This document shows positions 19,419 through 33,180 of a stretch of 64,000 nt of DNA, piece after piece (position 1 is the stretch's first letter; the number at the start of each line of letters is the position of its first letter). Below the pieces are notes generated by a model. The model was given only the letters and a program-made list of their open reading frames with translations. It was not told the origin of the DNA and did not search any database. The DNA lies in the NCBI RefSeq assembly GCF_029774155.1, contig NZ_CP103833.1, positions 992,001 to 1,056,000 of the forward strand, written 5' to 3'. A program made the position numbers and the translations under genes. Source of the DNA: Actinobacillus arthritidis (GTDB lineage Bacteria; Pseudomonadota; Gammaproteobacteria; Enterobacterales; Pasteurellaceae).

Positions 19419-20162
19419 ATGGAACTGGAAATTTTATACCGTGATGATGAACTGATTGCGATTAATAAACCGGCTGGAATGTTAGTTCACCGTTCATGGC
19501 TAGATAAACACGAAACACAGTTTGCAATGCAAACCTTACGTGATCAAATCGGTCAACACGTTTTCCCGATTCATCGCTTAGATCGCCCGACTTCCGGTGT
19601 GTTATTGTTTGCATTAAATAGTGAAATGGCTCGCCTAATGAGTGAACAATTTGAACAGCATCAAATGGAAAAAGGCTATTTGGCGGTAGTGCGAGGCTAT
19701 CTGCTCGACAAAGGCGAGATCGATTATCCGCTAAAAGTGATTTTAGACAAGATTGCCGATAAGTTTTCGCAACCCAAAGAAGCGCAACAAGCGGTCACTT
19801 TTTACCAAAATCTTGCAAGTGTCGAAATGCCTTATCCGGCAGGTAAACACCAAACGGCACGTTACAGTTTGGTTGAATTATTGCCGAAAACAGGGCGTAA
19901 GCACCAACTTCGCCGCCATATGAAGCATTTATTTCATCCGATTATGGGCGATACTAAATATGGTGACTTGCACCAAAATCGTACCCTAACCGAGAAAACC
20001 GGTTGCGACCGATTAATGCTACATTCGCATTTTTTAAAATTTACGCATCCGAAAACAGCGCAAAAAATTGAAGTTTTTGCGGCGCTTGATGAACAATGGC
20101 GAAATTTATTTCTTACTTTTAACTGGAACTTTCCACACTTTTTTCAATCTGACAAAAATTAA
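19419..20162 (+). CDS. truC: tRNA pseudouridine(65) synthase
   Basis: A 247-residue RluA-family synthase that makes pseudouridine at position 65 of some tRNAs. The catalytic motif [13 protein letters not shown] is intact (Asp near residue 55). The family segments [12 protein letters not shown] and [20 protein letters not shown] are present. Its start abuts the yqcC stop. An uptake signal lies inside the gene at 19787. The last 40 bases contain a sigma-E-type promoter for the next genes. Confidence 0.94.
   Translation: MELEILYRDDELIAINKPAGMLVHRSWLDKHETQFAMQTLRDQIGQHVFPIHRLDRPTSGVLLFALNSEMARLMSEQFEQHQMEKGYLAVVRGYLLDKGEIDYPLKVILDKIADKFSQPKEAQQAVTFYQNLASVEMPYPAGKHQTARYSLVELLPKTGRKHQLRRHMKHLFHPIMGDTKYGDLHQNRTLTEKTGCDRLMLHSHFLKFTHPKTAQKIEVFAALDEQWRNLFLTFNWNFPHFFQSDKN
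20125..20152 (+). promoter_or_regulatory. Predicted sigma-E (RpoE) promoter
   Basis: GGAACT-T (GAACTT, 20126-20131), a 16-base spacer and TCTGA (20148-20152) match the E. coli sigma-E consensus GAACTT-N16-TCTGA exactly. The start site would fall near 20158, just before yoaH (20164) and the periplasmic protein at 20323. rpoE itself is encoded in this window. Confidence 0.7.
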
Positions 20163-20163
20163 T

Positions 20164-20319
20164 ATGGATAACGCATTACTTTCTTTAACACACGAACAGC
20201 AACAAGCCGCTGTAGAACAAATTCAAGAACTGATGGCTCAAGGCGTGAGCGGCGGTGAAGCGATTCAAATTATTGCCAATCGTTTAAGAGAAGAACATCA
20301 ATCAAAGACAGAGGATTAA
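20164..20319 (+). CDS. yoaH: UPF0181 family protein YoaH
   Basis: A 51-residue protein [20 protein letters not shown]... with the [25 protein letters not shown] core of the UPF0181 family (function unknown). ATG 20164, one base after the truC stop, gives the family length; the upstream in-frame ATG inside truC would add 32 residues with no family match. It probably has its own sigma-E start in addition to readthrough from truC, and is followed after 3 bases by a periplasmic protein gene. Confidence 0.85.
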   Translation: MDNALLSLTHEQQQAAVEQIQELMAQGVSGGEAIQIIANRLREEHQSKTED

Positions 20320-20322
20320 AAG

Positions 20323-20793
20323 ATGAAGAAACATTTAATATTATCAATGGGCTTATTGTCTTCAGTAACTGCAATAGCTAATACTACTCCAGACACAACA
20401 CCAGCAAAAGAAACCAGACCAATGCTCGCAATCTATTTGCTCGATTTGAATGGGAAAGTGGCGAAACCAATTAGAAGCACGACTTATTCAGTCAGCCAAA
20501 AAAATTTACATCTTTGTTGGGAAGCGGTGAATGTTCCTTTTACTGCTAAAAATCAGGTAACAGAAATCTTTAATGCACCGGCTCCTGCTAAATTTACCGA
20601 ACAAGGCGTTACTGTAGTATCTAGTAATGATGGCAAAACACATACGATTTCCAGACAGTTAGCAAGCCATAATAATGAATTTATCCGTAAATGTTGGAAA
20701 TTCGATAAAACCGATCCGAAAGGCGAATATACTTTACAAGTACGCATAAATAATATTGAATTTCCTGCTATGCCATTTCATATCGTTAAATAG
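20323..20793 (+). CDS. Putative periplasmic protein, sigma-E-linked
   Basis: A 156-residue protein with a Sec signal peptide (residues 1-19, MKKHLILSMGLLSSVTAIA, cut after AIA). The mature protein has two cysteines (LHLCWEAV and IRKCWKFD) that could form a disulfide and an immunoglobulin-like beta pattern ending in YTLQVRINNIEF. I do not recognise the family. It lies 3 bases after yoaH and both follow a consensus sigma-E promoter, which suggests a function in envelope stress. A bidirectional terminator follows. Confidence 0.75.
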   Translation: MKKHLILSMGLLSSVTAIANTTPDTTPAKETRPMLAIYLLDLNGKVAKPIRSTTYSVSQKNLHLCWEAVNVPFTAKNQVTEIFNAPAPAKFTEQGVTVVSSNDGKTHTISRQLASHNNEFIRKCWKFDKTDPKGEYTLQVRINNIEFPAMPFHIVK

Positions 20794-20796
20794 CCA

Positions 20797-20826
20797 ATAG
20801 CCACTCAAGCGAGTGGCTATTTTGCT
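20797..20826. terminator. Bidirectional intrinsic terminator
   Basis: ATAGCCACTC and GAGTGGCTAT form a perfect 10-bp stem with loop AAGC, followed by TTTTGCTT. It separates two converging genes. Confidence 0.85.
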
Positions 20827-20827
20827 T

Positions 20828-21664
20828 CTATGAATAAAGACCTTGTAAATAGGCAATATTCTTTATTAAATATGATTGGCTTTTCAAATGATTTTGCAGT
20901 TCGAGCCAATTATGATGTTTCTCACTTAAAAAACATTCATTAAATGTCGCCAAAACCGGCTTATTCTCCGGCATTGTACGAATATAGTCTGCCAATATTT
21001 GCTCCAATTCATAACCTGCTTTTGTCTGAATCGCTTTAGCAATTTCTTGCTCCAATTTCACTGCTTGTCCAATCAAATAACCACGTTGTGCTTTACTTAA
21101 ACTACTAAACCACATTCCGTCACGCACAGGCATTTCAGCTAATAATTGCAAAATATCGGCTAATGAACCTTGTTTCAATTCAAACTCCAGTTCACAAATT
21201 TTTGCTTGTCCGAACTCATTTTTAATCACGCCATTATCTAAGGCCACTTCAATTTGTGATTGCTGGAACTCAATCAACCACTTGTGGCGTACAAAATCCG
21301 TACTAAAAGTCGGTCTTAATTGTTCGGCTATCTGTTCAACATTTTCTATTTGTAAATCAAAGTGAGAAACCAATCGCTTGAAATCAGGCTGATTACTCGC
21401 TAACGGCAAGTTATACTCCGGACGAATATGTAAACCGCCTATAATCTCCCCTTTTGTTTTTAGCGTCATTTCATAGCATTGATTTTTACTTCTTACTCTT
21501 AATCCCATTTGCTGACCGGCAAAAAATTGTGTTGGGGTATCAAAATACGTATTACCTAATTCATCAATATCTTGCTGAATAATACGTTGTTGACTCAGCC
21601 AAGTTTTAATAAACTCAGCATTATCTTCCGTTAACATTATTTTTAATTCAATTTCGTTTTCCAT
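20828..21664 (-). CDS. ygiF: CYTH-domain inorganic triphosphatase, YgiF-like, short form
   Basis: A 278-residue protein. The CYTH fold occupies about residues 1-200: EIELK (the ExExK metal-binding motif) at residues 3-7, then NTYFDTP, GLRVRSK and ICELEFELKQG. CYTH proteins hydrolyse inorganic triphosphate in a metal-bound tunnel. E. coli YgiF has 433 residues with a full CHAD domain; here only about 75 residues follow the CYTH domain, so CHAD is missing or vestigial. It is divergent from ycjX with 58 bases between. Confidence 0.85.
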   Translation of the reverse strand: MENEIELKIMLTEDNAEFIKTWLSQQRIIQQDIDELGNTYFDTPTQFFAGQQMGLRVRSKNQCYEMTLKTKGEIIGGLHIRPEYNLPLASNQPDFKRLVSHFDLQIENVEQIAEQLRPTFSTDFVRHKWLIEFQQSQIEVALDNGVIKNEFGQAKICELEFELKQGSLADILQLLAEMPVRDGMWFSSLSKAQRGYLIGQAVKLEQEIAKAIQTKAGYELEQILADYIRTMPENKPVLATFNECFLSEKHHNWLELQNHLKSQSYLIKNIAYLQGLYS

Positions 21665-21722
21665 TTTGTCATACCGCCTTTTTTGCTATGATCGAATTAT
21701 CTCATTTCAAACTATTCTAGCA

Positions 21723-23131
21723 ATGTTTAATCAAATCCAAAATAAACTACATAAATTTGTACAGCGTGGTTTAGATAATCATCTTCGCCTTGCCGTGACC
21801 GGCTTAAGTCGCGACGGTAAAACCGCTTTTATTACCAGCTTTGTCGATCAGCTATTGCATATCAATAAAGACAGCCATGCACACGTCAATTTATTCGGTG
21901 TCGCTCGTAACGGACAAATCCTTTCAGTAAGACGAGTTGAACAAGGCGATTTAACCATTCCTCGTTTTGAATACGATAAAAACCGTCAATGTTTGGAAAA
22001 CGATCCACCGGTATGGGCGCCTTCTACCACCGGTATCAGCGAAATTCGTTTAGCGATCCGCTACCAACGCCAAGACGGTTTAATCAAACATTTAAAAGAA
22101 ACCGGTACGCTCTACTTGGATATTTTCGATTATCCGGGCGAATGGCTATTGGACTTGCCACGCTCTCGCAATCTTTTAAACAATGGTCACAAGCACAGCA
22201 ATTAGTGCATAAAGGAAAACGTACGGAACTGGCACAGCCTTGGTTACAAGCGGTCAAAAAATTAGATCTTTTTGCCAAAGCGGACGAAAACCAACTTGCC
22301 GAATTAAGCGAAATTTACACCACTTATTTGTTGGAATGTAAACAAGCCGGTATGCAATATATTCAGCCGGGGAGATTTGTCTTACCGACAGAAAATTTAA
22401 AAGGTGCGCCGGTTTTTCAGTTCTTTCCGTTATTAGATTTAAGTGAAGCCGATTGGGAAAAACTTGAGAACTCTCCGGCAAACAGTACGTTCCAAATGCT
22501 TAAAAAACGTTACAATCAATATCAGCAAAAGATTGTTAAACCGTTTTATGAAGACTATTTTTCACAATTCGACCGCCAAGTGATTCTTGCCGATTGTTTA
22601 ACGCCGTTAAACCACGGCTTAGAGGCATTTTTAGAAATGAAAATCGGCTTGCGACAGTTGTTTAAACATTTTCATTATGGCAATCGTTCGTTATTTCATC
22701 GCCTGTTTTCGTCCAATATTGATAAACTCCTATTTATTGCGACCAAAGCGGATCATATCACTAGCGATCAACTACCAAATTTGGAAAGTCTGATGCGTCA
22801 ATTAGTACAGGAAGGCGGACGACATGTCGCTTTTGACGGTATTGAAACCGGCTATCACGCCATTTCGGCAATTCGAGCGACCGATCCGGTGGTGGTTACC
22901 CAAAACGGTACGCAAATTAAAGCGATTCGAGGCATTCGTTCAACCGATAAAAAACAAGTGACGCTTTACCCCGGCACGGTACCAAGCCGTTTGCCCGATG
23001 CAAATTATTGGCAGTTTAACCGCTTTGAGTTCGACCAATTCGAACCTAAACCGCTCGCCTATGGCGAACCAATTCCGCATTTGCGTATGGATGCAGTATT
23101 ACAATTCTTATTGGCAGATATGTTGGAATAG
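21723..23131 (+). CDS. ycjX: YcjX family ATP/GTP-binding protein (DUF463); one frameshift in this sequence
   Basis: About 469 residues. A P-loop-like GLSRDGKTAF lies near residue 25 and a Walker B-like DIFDYPGEWLLDL near 140. Further family features are KLLFIATKADHI and TYYGT-like ends. The N-terminus MFNQIQNKLHKF starts at 21723. The frame is lost near 22160, just after LLDLP, and resumes in LSQSFKQWSQAQQ; one base is missing. Function is not established; homologues are stress-associated inner-membrane partners of YcjF. It appears to stand alone here, followed by an inverted uptake-signal pair. Confidence 0.85.
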
Positions 23132-23136
23132 CAATC

Positions 23137-23182
23137 ACAAGCGGTTATTTTTGCAAAATTTTTCGCAAATTTAACCGCTTGT
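23137..23182. terminator. Inverted uptake-signal pair after ycjX
   Basis: ACAAGCGGTTA and TAACCGCTTGT form an 11-bp perfect inverted repeat 24 bases apart. This is the uptake signal in head-to-head copies, acting as a stem-loop. Confidence 0.6.
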
Positions 23183-23264
23183 CGCTTGATTTTAAACGGT
23201 TACTGTTCACTGTTAGGCGGCTTTGCGGTAGAATCTTATAAATTTTTCTCAATCTTTTTAAATT

Positions 23265-23744
23265 ATGGCAAAAAAACCAAAAGTAGCTTCGAATACGATT
23301 GCACTAAATAAACGTGCTCGTCATGAATATTTTATCGAAGAAGAAATTGAAGCCGGCTTAGAATTACAAGGCTGGGAAGTAAAATCGGCGCGTGCCGGTA
23401 AGGCGAATATCGGCGACAGTTACGTGACATTTCGTAACGGCGAAGCGTTTCTATTCGGTGCAACCATCACCCCATTAAATATGGCTTCCACTCACATTGT
23501 TTGTGATCCGACTCGCACCCGCAAATTATTATTGAATAAACGGGAACTGGATTCACTATTCGGTAAAGTAAATCGAGACGGTATGACGGTTGTGGCACTA
23601 TCGCTCTACTGGAAAAATGCGTGGGCGAAAGTGAAAGTCGGCGTGGCAAAAGGTAAAAAACTACACGATAAACGTGAAGACATTAAAGACCGTGAATGGC
23701 AAGTAGCGAAACAGCGTATTATGAAAAACGCAAATCGTGGCTAA
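23265..23744 (+). CDS. smpB: SsrA-binding protein SmpB
   Basis: A 159-residue RNA-binding protein that carries tmRNA to stalled ribosomes. The family features are clear: [35 protein letters not shown] and the C-terminal basic tail [19 protein letters not shown]. Length matches E. coli SmpB (160). The ATG lies after TAAATT with no strong ribosome site. tmRNA itself is not in this window. Confidence 0.97.
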   Translation: MAKKPKVASNTIALNKRARHEYFIEEEIEAGLELQGWEVKSARAGKANIGDSYVTFRNGEAFLFGATITPLNMASTHIVCDPTRTRKLLLNKRELDSLFGKVNRDGMTVVALSLYWKNAWAKVKVGVAKGKKLHDKREDIKDREWQVAKQRIMKNANRG

Positions 23745-23753
23745 TTTCAAAAA

Positions 23754-23839
23754 CTACGGATAACAGCAAGCACGGAACAAGCGGTCAAATTTGACCCGTT
23801 TTTTACATCTCCGAGCCATCTGTGCCGTCCGTGGTCACA
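23754..23839. repeat. CCGTG-type palindromic intergenic repeat, copy B
   Basis: Left end ACTACGGATAACAGCAAGCA then CGGAA, right end CTGTGCCGTCCGTGGT, with an uptake signal ACAAGCGGTC (23778) in the middle. It shares ends with the copies near 16647, 30690 and 31815. Confidence 0.55.
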
Positions 23840-23858
23840 ATTAAAAATTAAGGAATAA

Positions 23859-25169
<1,311 letters not shown>

Positions 25170-25187
25170 TCATTCTACTGAAATAAC

Positions 25188-25240
25188 GCAAGCGGTCTGA
25201 ATTTGTTAACTTTTTGCAAATTCAGACCGCTTGTTTTTTA
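25188..25240 (+). terminator. Terminator made from an inverted uptake-signal pair after serS
   Basis: CAAGCGGTCTGAATTTG and CAAATTCAGACCGCTTG are perfect 17-bp inverted arms, followed by TTTTTTA. Confidence 0.88.
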
Positions 25241-25248
25241 TCGCTACA

Positions 25249-26539
25249 TTACAACATAAACAATGCTAAAAATAACGTTGCTAAAATCATACCGGGTGCG
25301 GTACGTTTTACCATTTCGACCGGACTAACCATTGCCAATCCAGCACAAACAATCGTTACCCCGGCAATCGGTGACATCGTACGACCGATAGCGCCGGCAA
25401 TCGCCGCCATACCTAAATTCACGTGGGTATAACCCAATTCTACAGCATGAGGCGTTACTGCCGTATTAAATGCAATCGCCGCCGCATCGCCCGAACCGGT
25501 CACAATCCCCATTAGGAACGGACCGATAGTTGCTCCCCAACGCACAAATTCATTGGAGTGTTTAAGAAATTCAATCGCTGAATCCACCGCACCGGTTGCT
25601 TTTAAACCGGATACAAATACGCTTGCGGCAATAATAATACCGAGAACATTAGCATACGAATTACCCATACCATTGAAAAATTCTTCGGTAATTTTGATCG
25701 GCGAAATACGAGTGACGATAATTGCATAAATCGCACCGATTAACATTGCTTGCGGTACGCCCATTTGGGTCCATTCTAAGCCCGGTGTCTTTTGTAATTC
25801 CGTACCGCCAATAACAAGAATAATTAACGGCAATAACGGTGCAAGTGCATATAACGGATTAACACCGCTAAATTTAGTTTCTGCATTTTGTTGCTCAGCT
25901 AAATAGGCTTTACGGTGTTCCTCACCATAATCTTTCAAAATAATTGCCATGACCGTCAAAGCAATCGCTCCGATAACACCGGCAATCGTTGTATAAGGTG
26001 CGTGGGCTAAATTCACTTCGGTAATGGTTAAATTTGACATTTCACTCAGCATTGCCGAATGAGAAGAACCCGGACTCATCATTGAACCGAATGTACCGGC
26101 TAAAATTGCCGCCCCTGCGGTTGCCGGACGTACACCAGCACTTTTTAATACCGGAATTAAAGTTGCCCCTACCAGCTGCTGCACAGCCTGTCGCGGATGG
26201 AATTGCAATATTGATAAAGAAAGTTAGAATCGTTGCAATCGGAATCAAAAAGAATTTCAAACCGCTTAACGGTTTAGTAAGTAAATGCACCAAATGCGTA
26301 TCGCATTGGGTATATTTCATCACATAAGCAAAACCCATACTGGCACAAATCGCCATAATCAGACCGCTTGAAGTCATTGATTTAGCAAAAGCATCTAATG
26401 CTCCCATCGGATTAAGCGTTACAACCGACATAATCAAACCGATACCGATTAATACCGTTCGGGTTTCATATTTTTTAATTAGCAGATAAATCGTTGCTAA
26501 GATACCTATCACAGCAACAAAAGGTTTTAACTCATCCAT
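25249..26539 (-). CDS. dcuC: DcuC-type C4-dicarboxylate carrier; one frameshift in this sequence
   Basis: About 430 residues with roughly 12 membrane segments. It aligns with DcuC: IAIPSATG early, VGATLIPVLKSAGV, TGSGDAAAIAF, and the C-terminal GRTMSPIAGVTIVCAGLAMVSPVEMVKRTAPG. The family carries out succinate efflux or dicarboxylate exchange in anaerobic growth. The frame breaks near 26185 within the run GCAGCAGC; one extra base there. ATG 26539 has ribosome site AAGGAAT. pepE lies 9 bases upstream on the same strand, so the two are one operon. Family assignment is firm, the substrate less so. Confidence 0.78.
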
Positions 26540-26548
26540 AAAAATTCC

Positions 26549-27253
26549 TTAGTAGTTAAATGTTGAATTTACCGCTTTAGTATCAAGTCGCATTTTTTCA
26601 CTAAAACAGAGAATATCTTGCGCACCGAGGACGGTCGCTTGTTCGCCTTGAATATGTAATGCAGTCCCTTCCGGCAAAGCATAAACCTGAGCTTGAGGGT
26701 TAACAATCAAAAACTCTTCTAAACGTTCTTCTCGGCTTTCGCCGTTATGCCCTTGCATTTTGCCGGAAATAAAATGCGGATTAATTTGATGTGGAAAGAG
26801 ATTTAACGCATTAAAAGACGGAGGGTAAGTAATCGGCATATCGTTAGTAGTCATAATCGAATTGCCTGCAACATTTGCACCGGCACTCCAACCGAAATAA
26901 GGTGTGCCGCTATTTACTTTGGCTCGGATAGCATCTAATAAATGATGTTCATACATTTGCTTCAACAAGCAGAAAGTATTACCGCCACCAACGGCAATCA
27001 CATCCGCTTGTTCGATAATATCTCGATGTTGTTTGGCTCGATGCACCGATACGATTTCAACCTCTAAAGATTGCAATGCGTTCTGTACAGTCGCTTCATA
27101 TTCATCAAATGAACGACGTACGCCTGCATAAGGTACAAAAGCGACTTTCTTACCTTTATAGTTAGCTAAAAATTGTGCCAGCCAAGGTAAAGTATGCACT
27201 AAATAAGCGGTATCTTTATATTTTGAACCGCTCATCAACAACATATTTTTCAT
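26549..27253 (-). CDS. pepE: Peptidase E (alpha-aspartyl dipeptidase)
   Basis: A 234-residue cytosolic serine peptidase that cleaves Asp-X dipeptides. The nucleophile elbow [10 protein letters not shown] (Ser about 123) and the [13 protein letters not shown] segment are present, as is the catalytic His region INPHF. Ribosome site AAGGAGA precedes ATG 27253. It leads the operon with the DcuC-type carrier: aspartate released from dipeptides can feed fumarate and succinate metabolism, which the carrier then serves. That link is inference from the pairing. Confidence 0.93.
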   Translation of the reverse strand: MKNMLLMSGSKYKDTAYLVHTLPWLAQFLANYKGKKVAFVPYAGVRRSFDEYEATVQNALQSLEVEIVSVHRAKQHRDIIEQADVIAVGGGNTFCLLKQMYEHHLLDAIRAKVNSGTPYFGWSAGANVAGNSIMTTNDMPITYPPSFNALNLFPHQINPHFISGKMQGHNGESREERLEEFLIVNPQAQVYALPEGTALHIQGEQATVLGAQDILCFSEKMRLDTKAVNSTFNY

Positions 27254-27407
27254 AGTGATTCTCCTTTATTTTTCACTTTTGATATTATCTCGTGTGGCAA
27301 AAGAAATACCAAAAACAAAAAATCTATTTTTTGACGGCAATCACAAAATAAAAATGCTAATACACAAATTTTGTACGATCTATACGGCGATTACCCTACA
27401 CTTGTAA

Positions 27408-30088
<2,681 letters not shown>

Positions 30089-30096
30089 TAGCAATG

Positions 30097-30125
30097 AGGG
30101 CGAACTATGTTCGCCCTTTATTGTG
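30097..30125 (+). terminator. Intrinsic terminator after leuS
   Basis: GGGCGAAC and GTTCGCCC form an 8-bp stem with loop TAT, followed by TTTATTGTG. Confidence 0.75.
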
Positions 30126-30187
30126 AATATTACGGAAATGGGTATATGTAGCACTTCTCTACAACCCTATTTTGATTGGAGTTCCCA

Positions 30188-30682
30188 ATGTTAAAAAAAC
30201 TCTCTCTTTTAGCCGTTCTCGGTTTAACCGCTTGCGGTTGGCACTTCAAAAACAATGAAGTGCTACCGCAAGATCTGCGTACACTGACATTTGAAAGTGC
30301 CGATCAGCATAGCGATATGTCGCGTACTTTACGTCATCAACTACAACTTAACGATGTAGAATTAGTTTCCGCAACGGAAGGCGTCGCTAAATTACGTCTT
30401 GTTGGTGCTTCAAGCGGCAGTAAAGTCGTCTCGGTGTTTAAACAAGCGCGTGAAGCGGAAAAATTACTCACGTTAAATGTACAAGCAATCGTGGATATAC
30501 CGAAAAAAGGTGCATATCCGTTAGAAGTTTCTGTTCATCGTACTTTCTTTGATGATTCTCGTGCCGCATTGGCAAAATCGGCAGAACAAGAAATGATTAT
30601 GAAAGATATGTACGAACAGGCATCTCGTCAGCTTATTATCAAAATGGCTGGCTTACACAAAGAATTAAATCAAACGAAATAA
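30188..30682 (+). CDS. lptE: LPS assembly lipoprotein LptE
   Basis: A 164-residue outer-membrane lipoprotein that plugs LptD in LPS export. The start MLKKLSLLAVLGLTACGW has a signal peptide with lipobox LTAC, so lipidation at Cys16. ATG 30188 is preferred (ribosome site GGAG 8 bases upstream) over the in-frame ATG 30176. The rest matches the LptE fold: PQDLRTLTFESADQHSDMSRTLRHQLQLNDVEL. leuS-lptE-holA is the conserved gamma-proteobacterial order. Confidence 0.94.
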   Translation: MLKKLSLLAVLGLTACGWHFKNNEVLPQDLRTLTFESADQHSDMSRTLRHQLQLNDVELVSATEGVAKLRLVGASSGSKVVSVFKQAREAEKLLTLNVQAIVDIPKKGAYPLEVSVHRTFFDDSRAALAKSAEQEMIMKDMYEQASRQLIIKMAGLHKELNQTK

Positions 30683-30689
30683 TTCATTA

Positions 30690-30776
30690 ACCACTGATAA
30701 CACGGATTTCATGCAAACAAGCGGTAGATTTTTTGCAAATTCTACCAATCCGTGTTTATCCGTGTAATCCGTGGTT
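30690..30776. repeat. CCGTG-type palindromic intergenic repeat, copy C
   Basis: The clearest copy. Left end ACCACTGATAACACGGAT, right end ATCCGTGTTTATCCGTG then TAATCCGTGGT, with an uptake signal at 30717. The termini are an imperfect inverted repeat, so the unit can fold into one long hairpin between lptE and holA. Confidence 0.65.
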
Positions 30777-30782
30777 TTCAAT

Positions 30783-31808
30783 ATGCAAAAAGTTTTCCCT
30801 GAAGCACTTCCTACTGTTTTATCCAAAAGTCTCTCCCCTTTTTATCTCTTGACCGGGAATGATTTGTTATTACTCAACGAAAGTAAAGATCATATCGTAC
30901 AAGTTGCTCGTTTAGCCGATTTCGATGAGAAGCAAGAAGTTAGCATTGCAAATGACACAAAATGGGAAGATATCTTTGAAACGGCACAATCAAACGGTTT
31001 GTTTTTTAACCGTCAAATTATCATACTCAATCTGCCGGAAGCACCCACCGCACTACAAATGAAAAACGTTGCTGAGTTATGCCGTTTGAACCATCCGGAT
31101 CTATTACTGATTCTCTGCTTACCGAAATTCAGTAAAGCAATGGAAAAACAAGCATGGTTCACTCAAATTGAAGCCCAAACCATACAAGTTAATTGCCAAA
31201 CACCGGAAATCACTAAATTACCCACTTGGCTTTCACAACGAGCCAAAGCGATGGAATTGCAGATTGAGCCGGAAGCAGTGCAACTACTCTGTTATAGCTA
31301 TGAAGGGAATTTATTAGCGTTAAAACAAGCATTACAAATGCTACAACTCCGCTTTAATGACGGTAAAATTTCCCTGGCTCGTGCGAAAGAAGTCGTAGAA
31401 CAATCCGCACAATTTTCACCATTTCAATGGATTGATGCACTCTTAGAAGGCAAAATTGCTCGTGCGGAACGTATTTTAAAACATCTACAAAATGAAGAAG
31501 TTCAACCGGTTGTCTTATTACGTATTATTCAAAAAGAGTTACTGGTGCTACTGGAAATTACTCGCTCTCCGCAACCAGTACAAAATAGCAGTCAGCCGTT
31601 ATATATGGGTAATTTACGTGCTGAATTTGACCGCTTGAAAGTCTGGCAAAATCGCCGCCCTTTTTATCAAGCGACCGTGCAACGCTTAACCTATAAAAAG
31701 CTGTATCAACTTATTCAACGCTTAGCAGAATTGGAAAAGCAAGTAAAACAAGAATTTAGTGATGAAATTTGGCTGGAATTAGAACGCTTTTCAGCTTATT
31801 TTGAATAA
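30783..31808 (+). CDS. holA: DNA polymerase III delta subunit
   Basis: A 341-residue clamp-loader subunit that opens the beta clamp. The N-terminal segment SPFYLLTGNDLLLLNESKD and the C-terminal collar domain (AERILKHLQNEEVQPVVLLRIIQKEL) are typical of HolA. An in-frame GTG at 30771 lies inside the intergenic repeat, so ATG 30783 is preferred. No strong ribosome site is visible. Confidence 0.93.
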   Translation: MQKVFPEALPTVLSKSLSPFYLLTGNDLLLLNESKDHIVQVARLADFDEKQEVSIANDTKWEDIFETAQSNGLFFNRQIIILNLPEAPTALQMKNVAELCRLNHPDLLLILCLPKFSKAMEKQAWFTQIEAQTIQVNCQTPEITKLPTWLSQRAKAMELQIEPEAVQLLCYSYEGNLLALKQALQMLQLRFNDGKISLARAKEVVEQSAQFSPFQWIDALLEGKIARAERILKHLQNEEVQPVVLLRIIQKELLVLLEITRSPQPVQNSSQPLYMGNLRAEFDRLKVWQNRRPFYQATVQRLTYKKLYQLIQRLAELEKQVKQEFSDEIWLELERFSAYFE

Positions 31809-31814
31809 AATATT

Positions 31815-31918
31815 TCTACGACTGATACAGTCAATATTCAAAAACACTCATTCCGTGTACTCGTATTATTCTTGGTTAAAAATGTCTACCACGAAATATA
31901 CCGAATACACGGATTTTA
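31815..31918. repeat. CCGTG-type palindromic intergenic repeat, copy D (degenerate)
   Basis: Contains ATTCCGTGTACTCG and, further on, TACCACGAAATATACCGAAT then ACACGGAT. The motif set is that of copies A-C, in a more decayed form, in the 121-base space between the convergent genes holA and the glycosyltransferase. Confidence 0.45.
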
Positions 31919-31929
31919 AATGAGCTAGA

Positions 31930-32688
31930 TTACTTCCGAGTTCTGTTCCAAAGATCCGCATATTTAACGAAAGTTGAATGCGCTGAGAGTACTGCTAACA
32001 GCAAACCTTGTTTACCGTCTAAGAAGCCTGCTTTTAATAAATACATTTTCACAAAACAACCTAAAGCGTGCGTGACGCCATCTAATAAACTCGCCTTTTT
32101 GCCTGCATTCGCACGTTGAATTGCCCATGCTTTTGCATAACTTGCCGATTTCACTAAATAGTGATGAATATCTTTATAAGTAAAATGCAGTAAATCACCG
32201 GTTAATTTTTCCACCGTGGCATTTTTCGGATAATGGACTTTTTCATGTACCAATTCTTCACCGTATTTCGCAAAATCGGTACGATACAAACGCACTACAT
32301 AATCAGGATACCACCCCGAATGACGAATTTGCTTGCCGAATACTTCGCTTAAACGACTTACTTGATAGACAGTATTTTTTTCATCTTTTTCGACCGCTTG
32401 TAAAATGCTCTGTTTTAATTCCGGTGTGACACGCTCATCCGCATCCAACCATAAAACATAATCGCTTGTTACATATTGTTGGGCTAACTGGCGCTGTTTG
32501 CCAAAGCCTTGCCAGTCGGAATTCACATACACTTTCGCACCAAAACTTTCAGCGATTTGTACGGTTTCATCGCTACTGCCACTATCCAGCACAATAATTT
32601 CATTTACCCAACCTTGCACGGTTTCCAGGCATTTCGCTAAATCCTGAGCCTCGTTTTTTACAATCATCGCAACACTTAACGTTGGCAT
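31930..32688 (-). CDS. LPS core glycosyltransferase, family 2 (WaaE/LgtF-like)
   Basis: A 252-residue GT-A enzyme. The N-terminus [39 protein letters not shown] is the WaaE/LgtF/KdtX signature, and the metal-binding motif WLDADERV lies near residue 83. Such enzymes add a beta-1,4-linked glucose to heptose I of the LPS inner core, on the cytoplasmic membrane face. Its acceptor is inferred from family. It is monocistronic and diverges from yhbY. Confidence 0.87.
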   Translation of the reverse strand: MPTLSVAMIVKNEAQDLAKCLETVQGWVNEIIVLDSGSSDETVQIAESFGAKVYVNSDWQGFGKQRQLAQQYVTSDYVLWLDADERVTPELKQSILQAVEKDEKNTVYQVSRLSEVFGKQIRHSGWYPDYVVRLYRTDFAKYGEELVHEKVHYPKNATVEKLTGDLLHFTYKDIHHYLVKSASYAKAWAIQRANAGKKASLLDGVTHALGCFVKMYLLKAGFLDGKQGLLLAVLSAHSTFVKYADLWNRTRK

Positions 32689-32808
32689 AATCTGTCCTTT
32701 TCTGGTTTATTTTGTTTGTTGTTCATTGCATTTTACTTTAAAATTCGCCCCTTTTGTGCTATTTTCTACGCCAAATTTTATTCTCAACAAACCACAGGTT
32801 TAAAAACA

Positions 32809-33126
32809 ATGTCTATTACATTAACAACGAAACAAAAACAATTTTTAAAAGGTTTAGCACACCACTTAAGCCCAGTTGTCATGCTTGGTGGCAACGGCTT
32901 AACGGAAGGCGTGTTAGCTGAAATCGAAAACGCATTAGATCACCACGAATTAATCAAAGTAAAAATTTCAGGTGCGGAACGTGAAACCAAACAATTAATC
33001 ATCGATGCGATCGTGCGTGAAACAAAAGCAACTAACGTGCAAACTATCGGTCACGTTCTTGTTCTTTATCGCCAAAGCGAAGAGAAGAAAATTAGCTTAC
33101 CAAAAGCAACGAAAGCAATTTCGTAA
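32809..33126 (+). CDS. yhbY: RNA-binding protein YhbY (CRM domain)
   Basis: A 105-residue CRM-domain protein linked to 50S ribosome assembly. The motif KQKQFLKGLAHHLSPVVMLGGNGLTEGVLAEIENAL with the GxxG-like GGNG is clear. ATG 32809 gives the family start MSITLTTKQKQF; the longer frame from 32716 adds 31 residues without homology. Confidence 0.92.
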   Translation: MSITLTTKQKQFLKGLAHHLSPVVMLGGNGLTEGVLAEIENALDHHELIKVKISGAERETKQLIIDAIVRETKATNVQTIGHVLVLYRQSEEKKISLPKATKAIS

Positions 33127-33142
33127 TTTATTAGCCAAATCT

Positions 33143-33168
33143 GACCGCTTGTAGGCGGTCTTTTTTAT
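33143..33168 (+). terminator. Intrinsic terminator after yhbY
   Basis: GACCGC and GCGGTC pair around a short loop that contains part of an uptake signal (ACCGCTTGT), followed by TTTTTTAT. Confidence 0.8.
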
Positions 33169-33180
33169 AAGGAAATTTTC

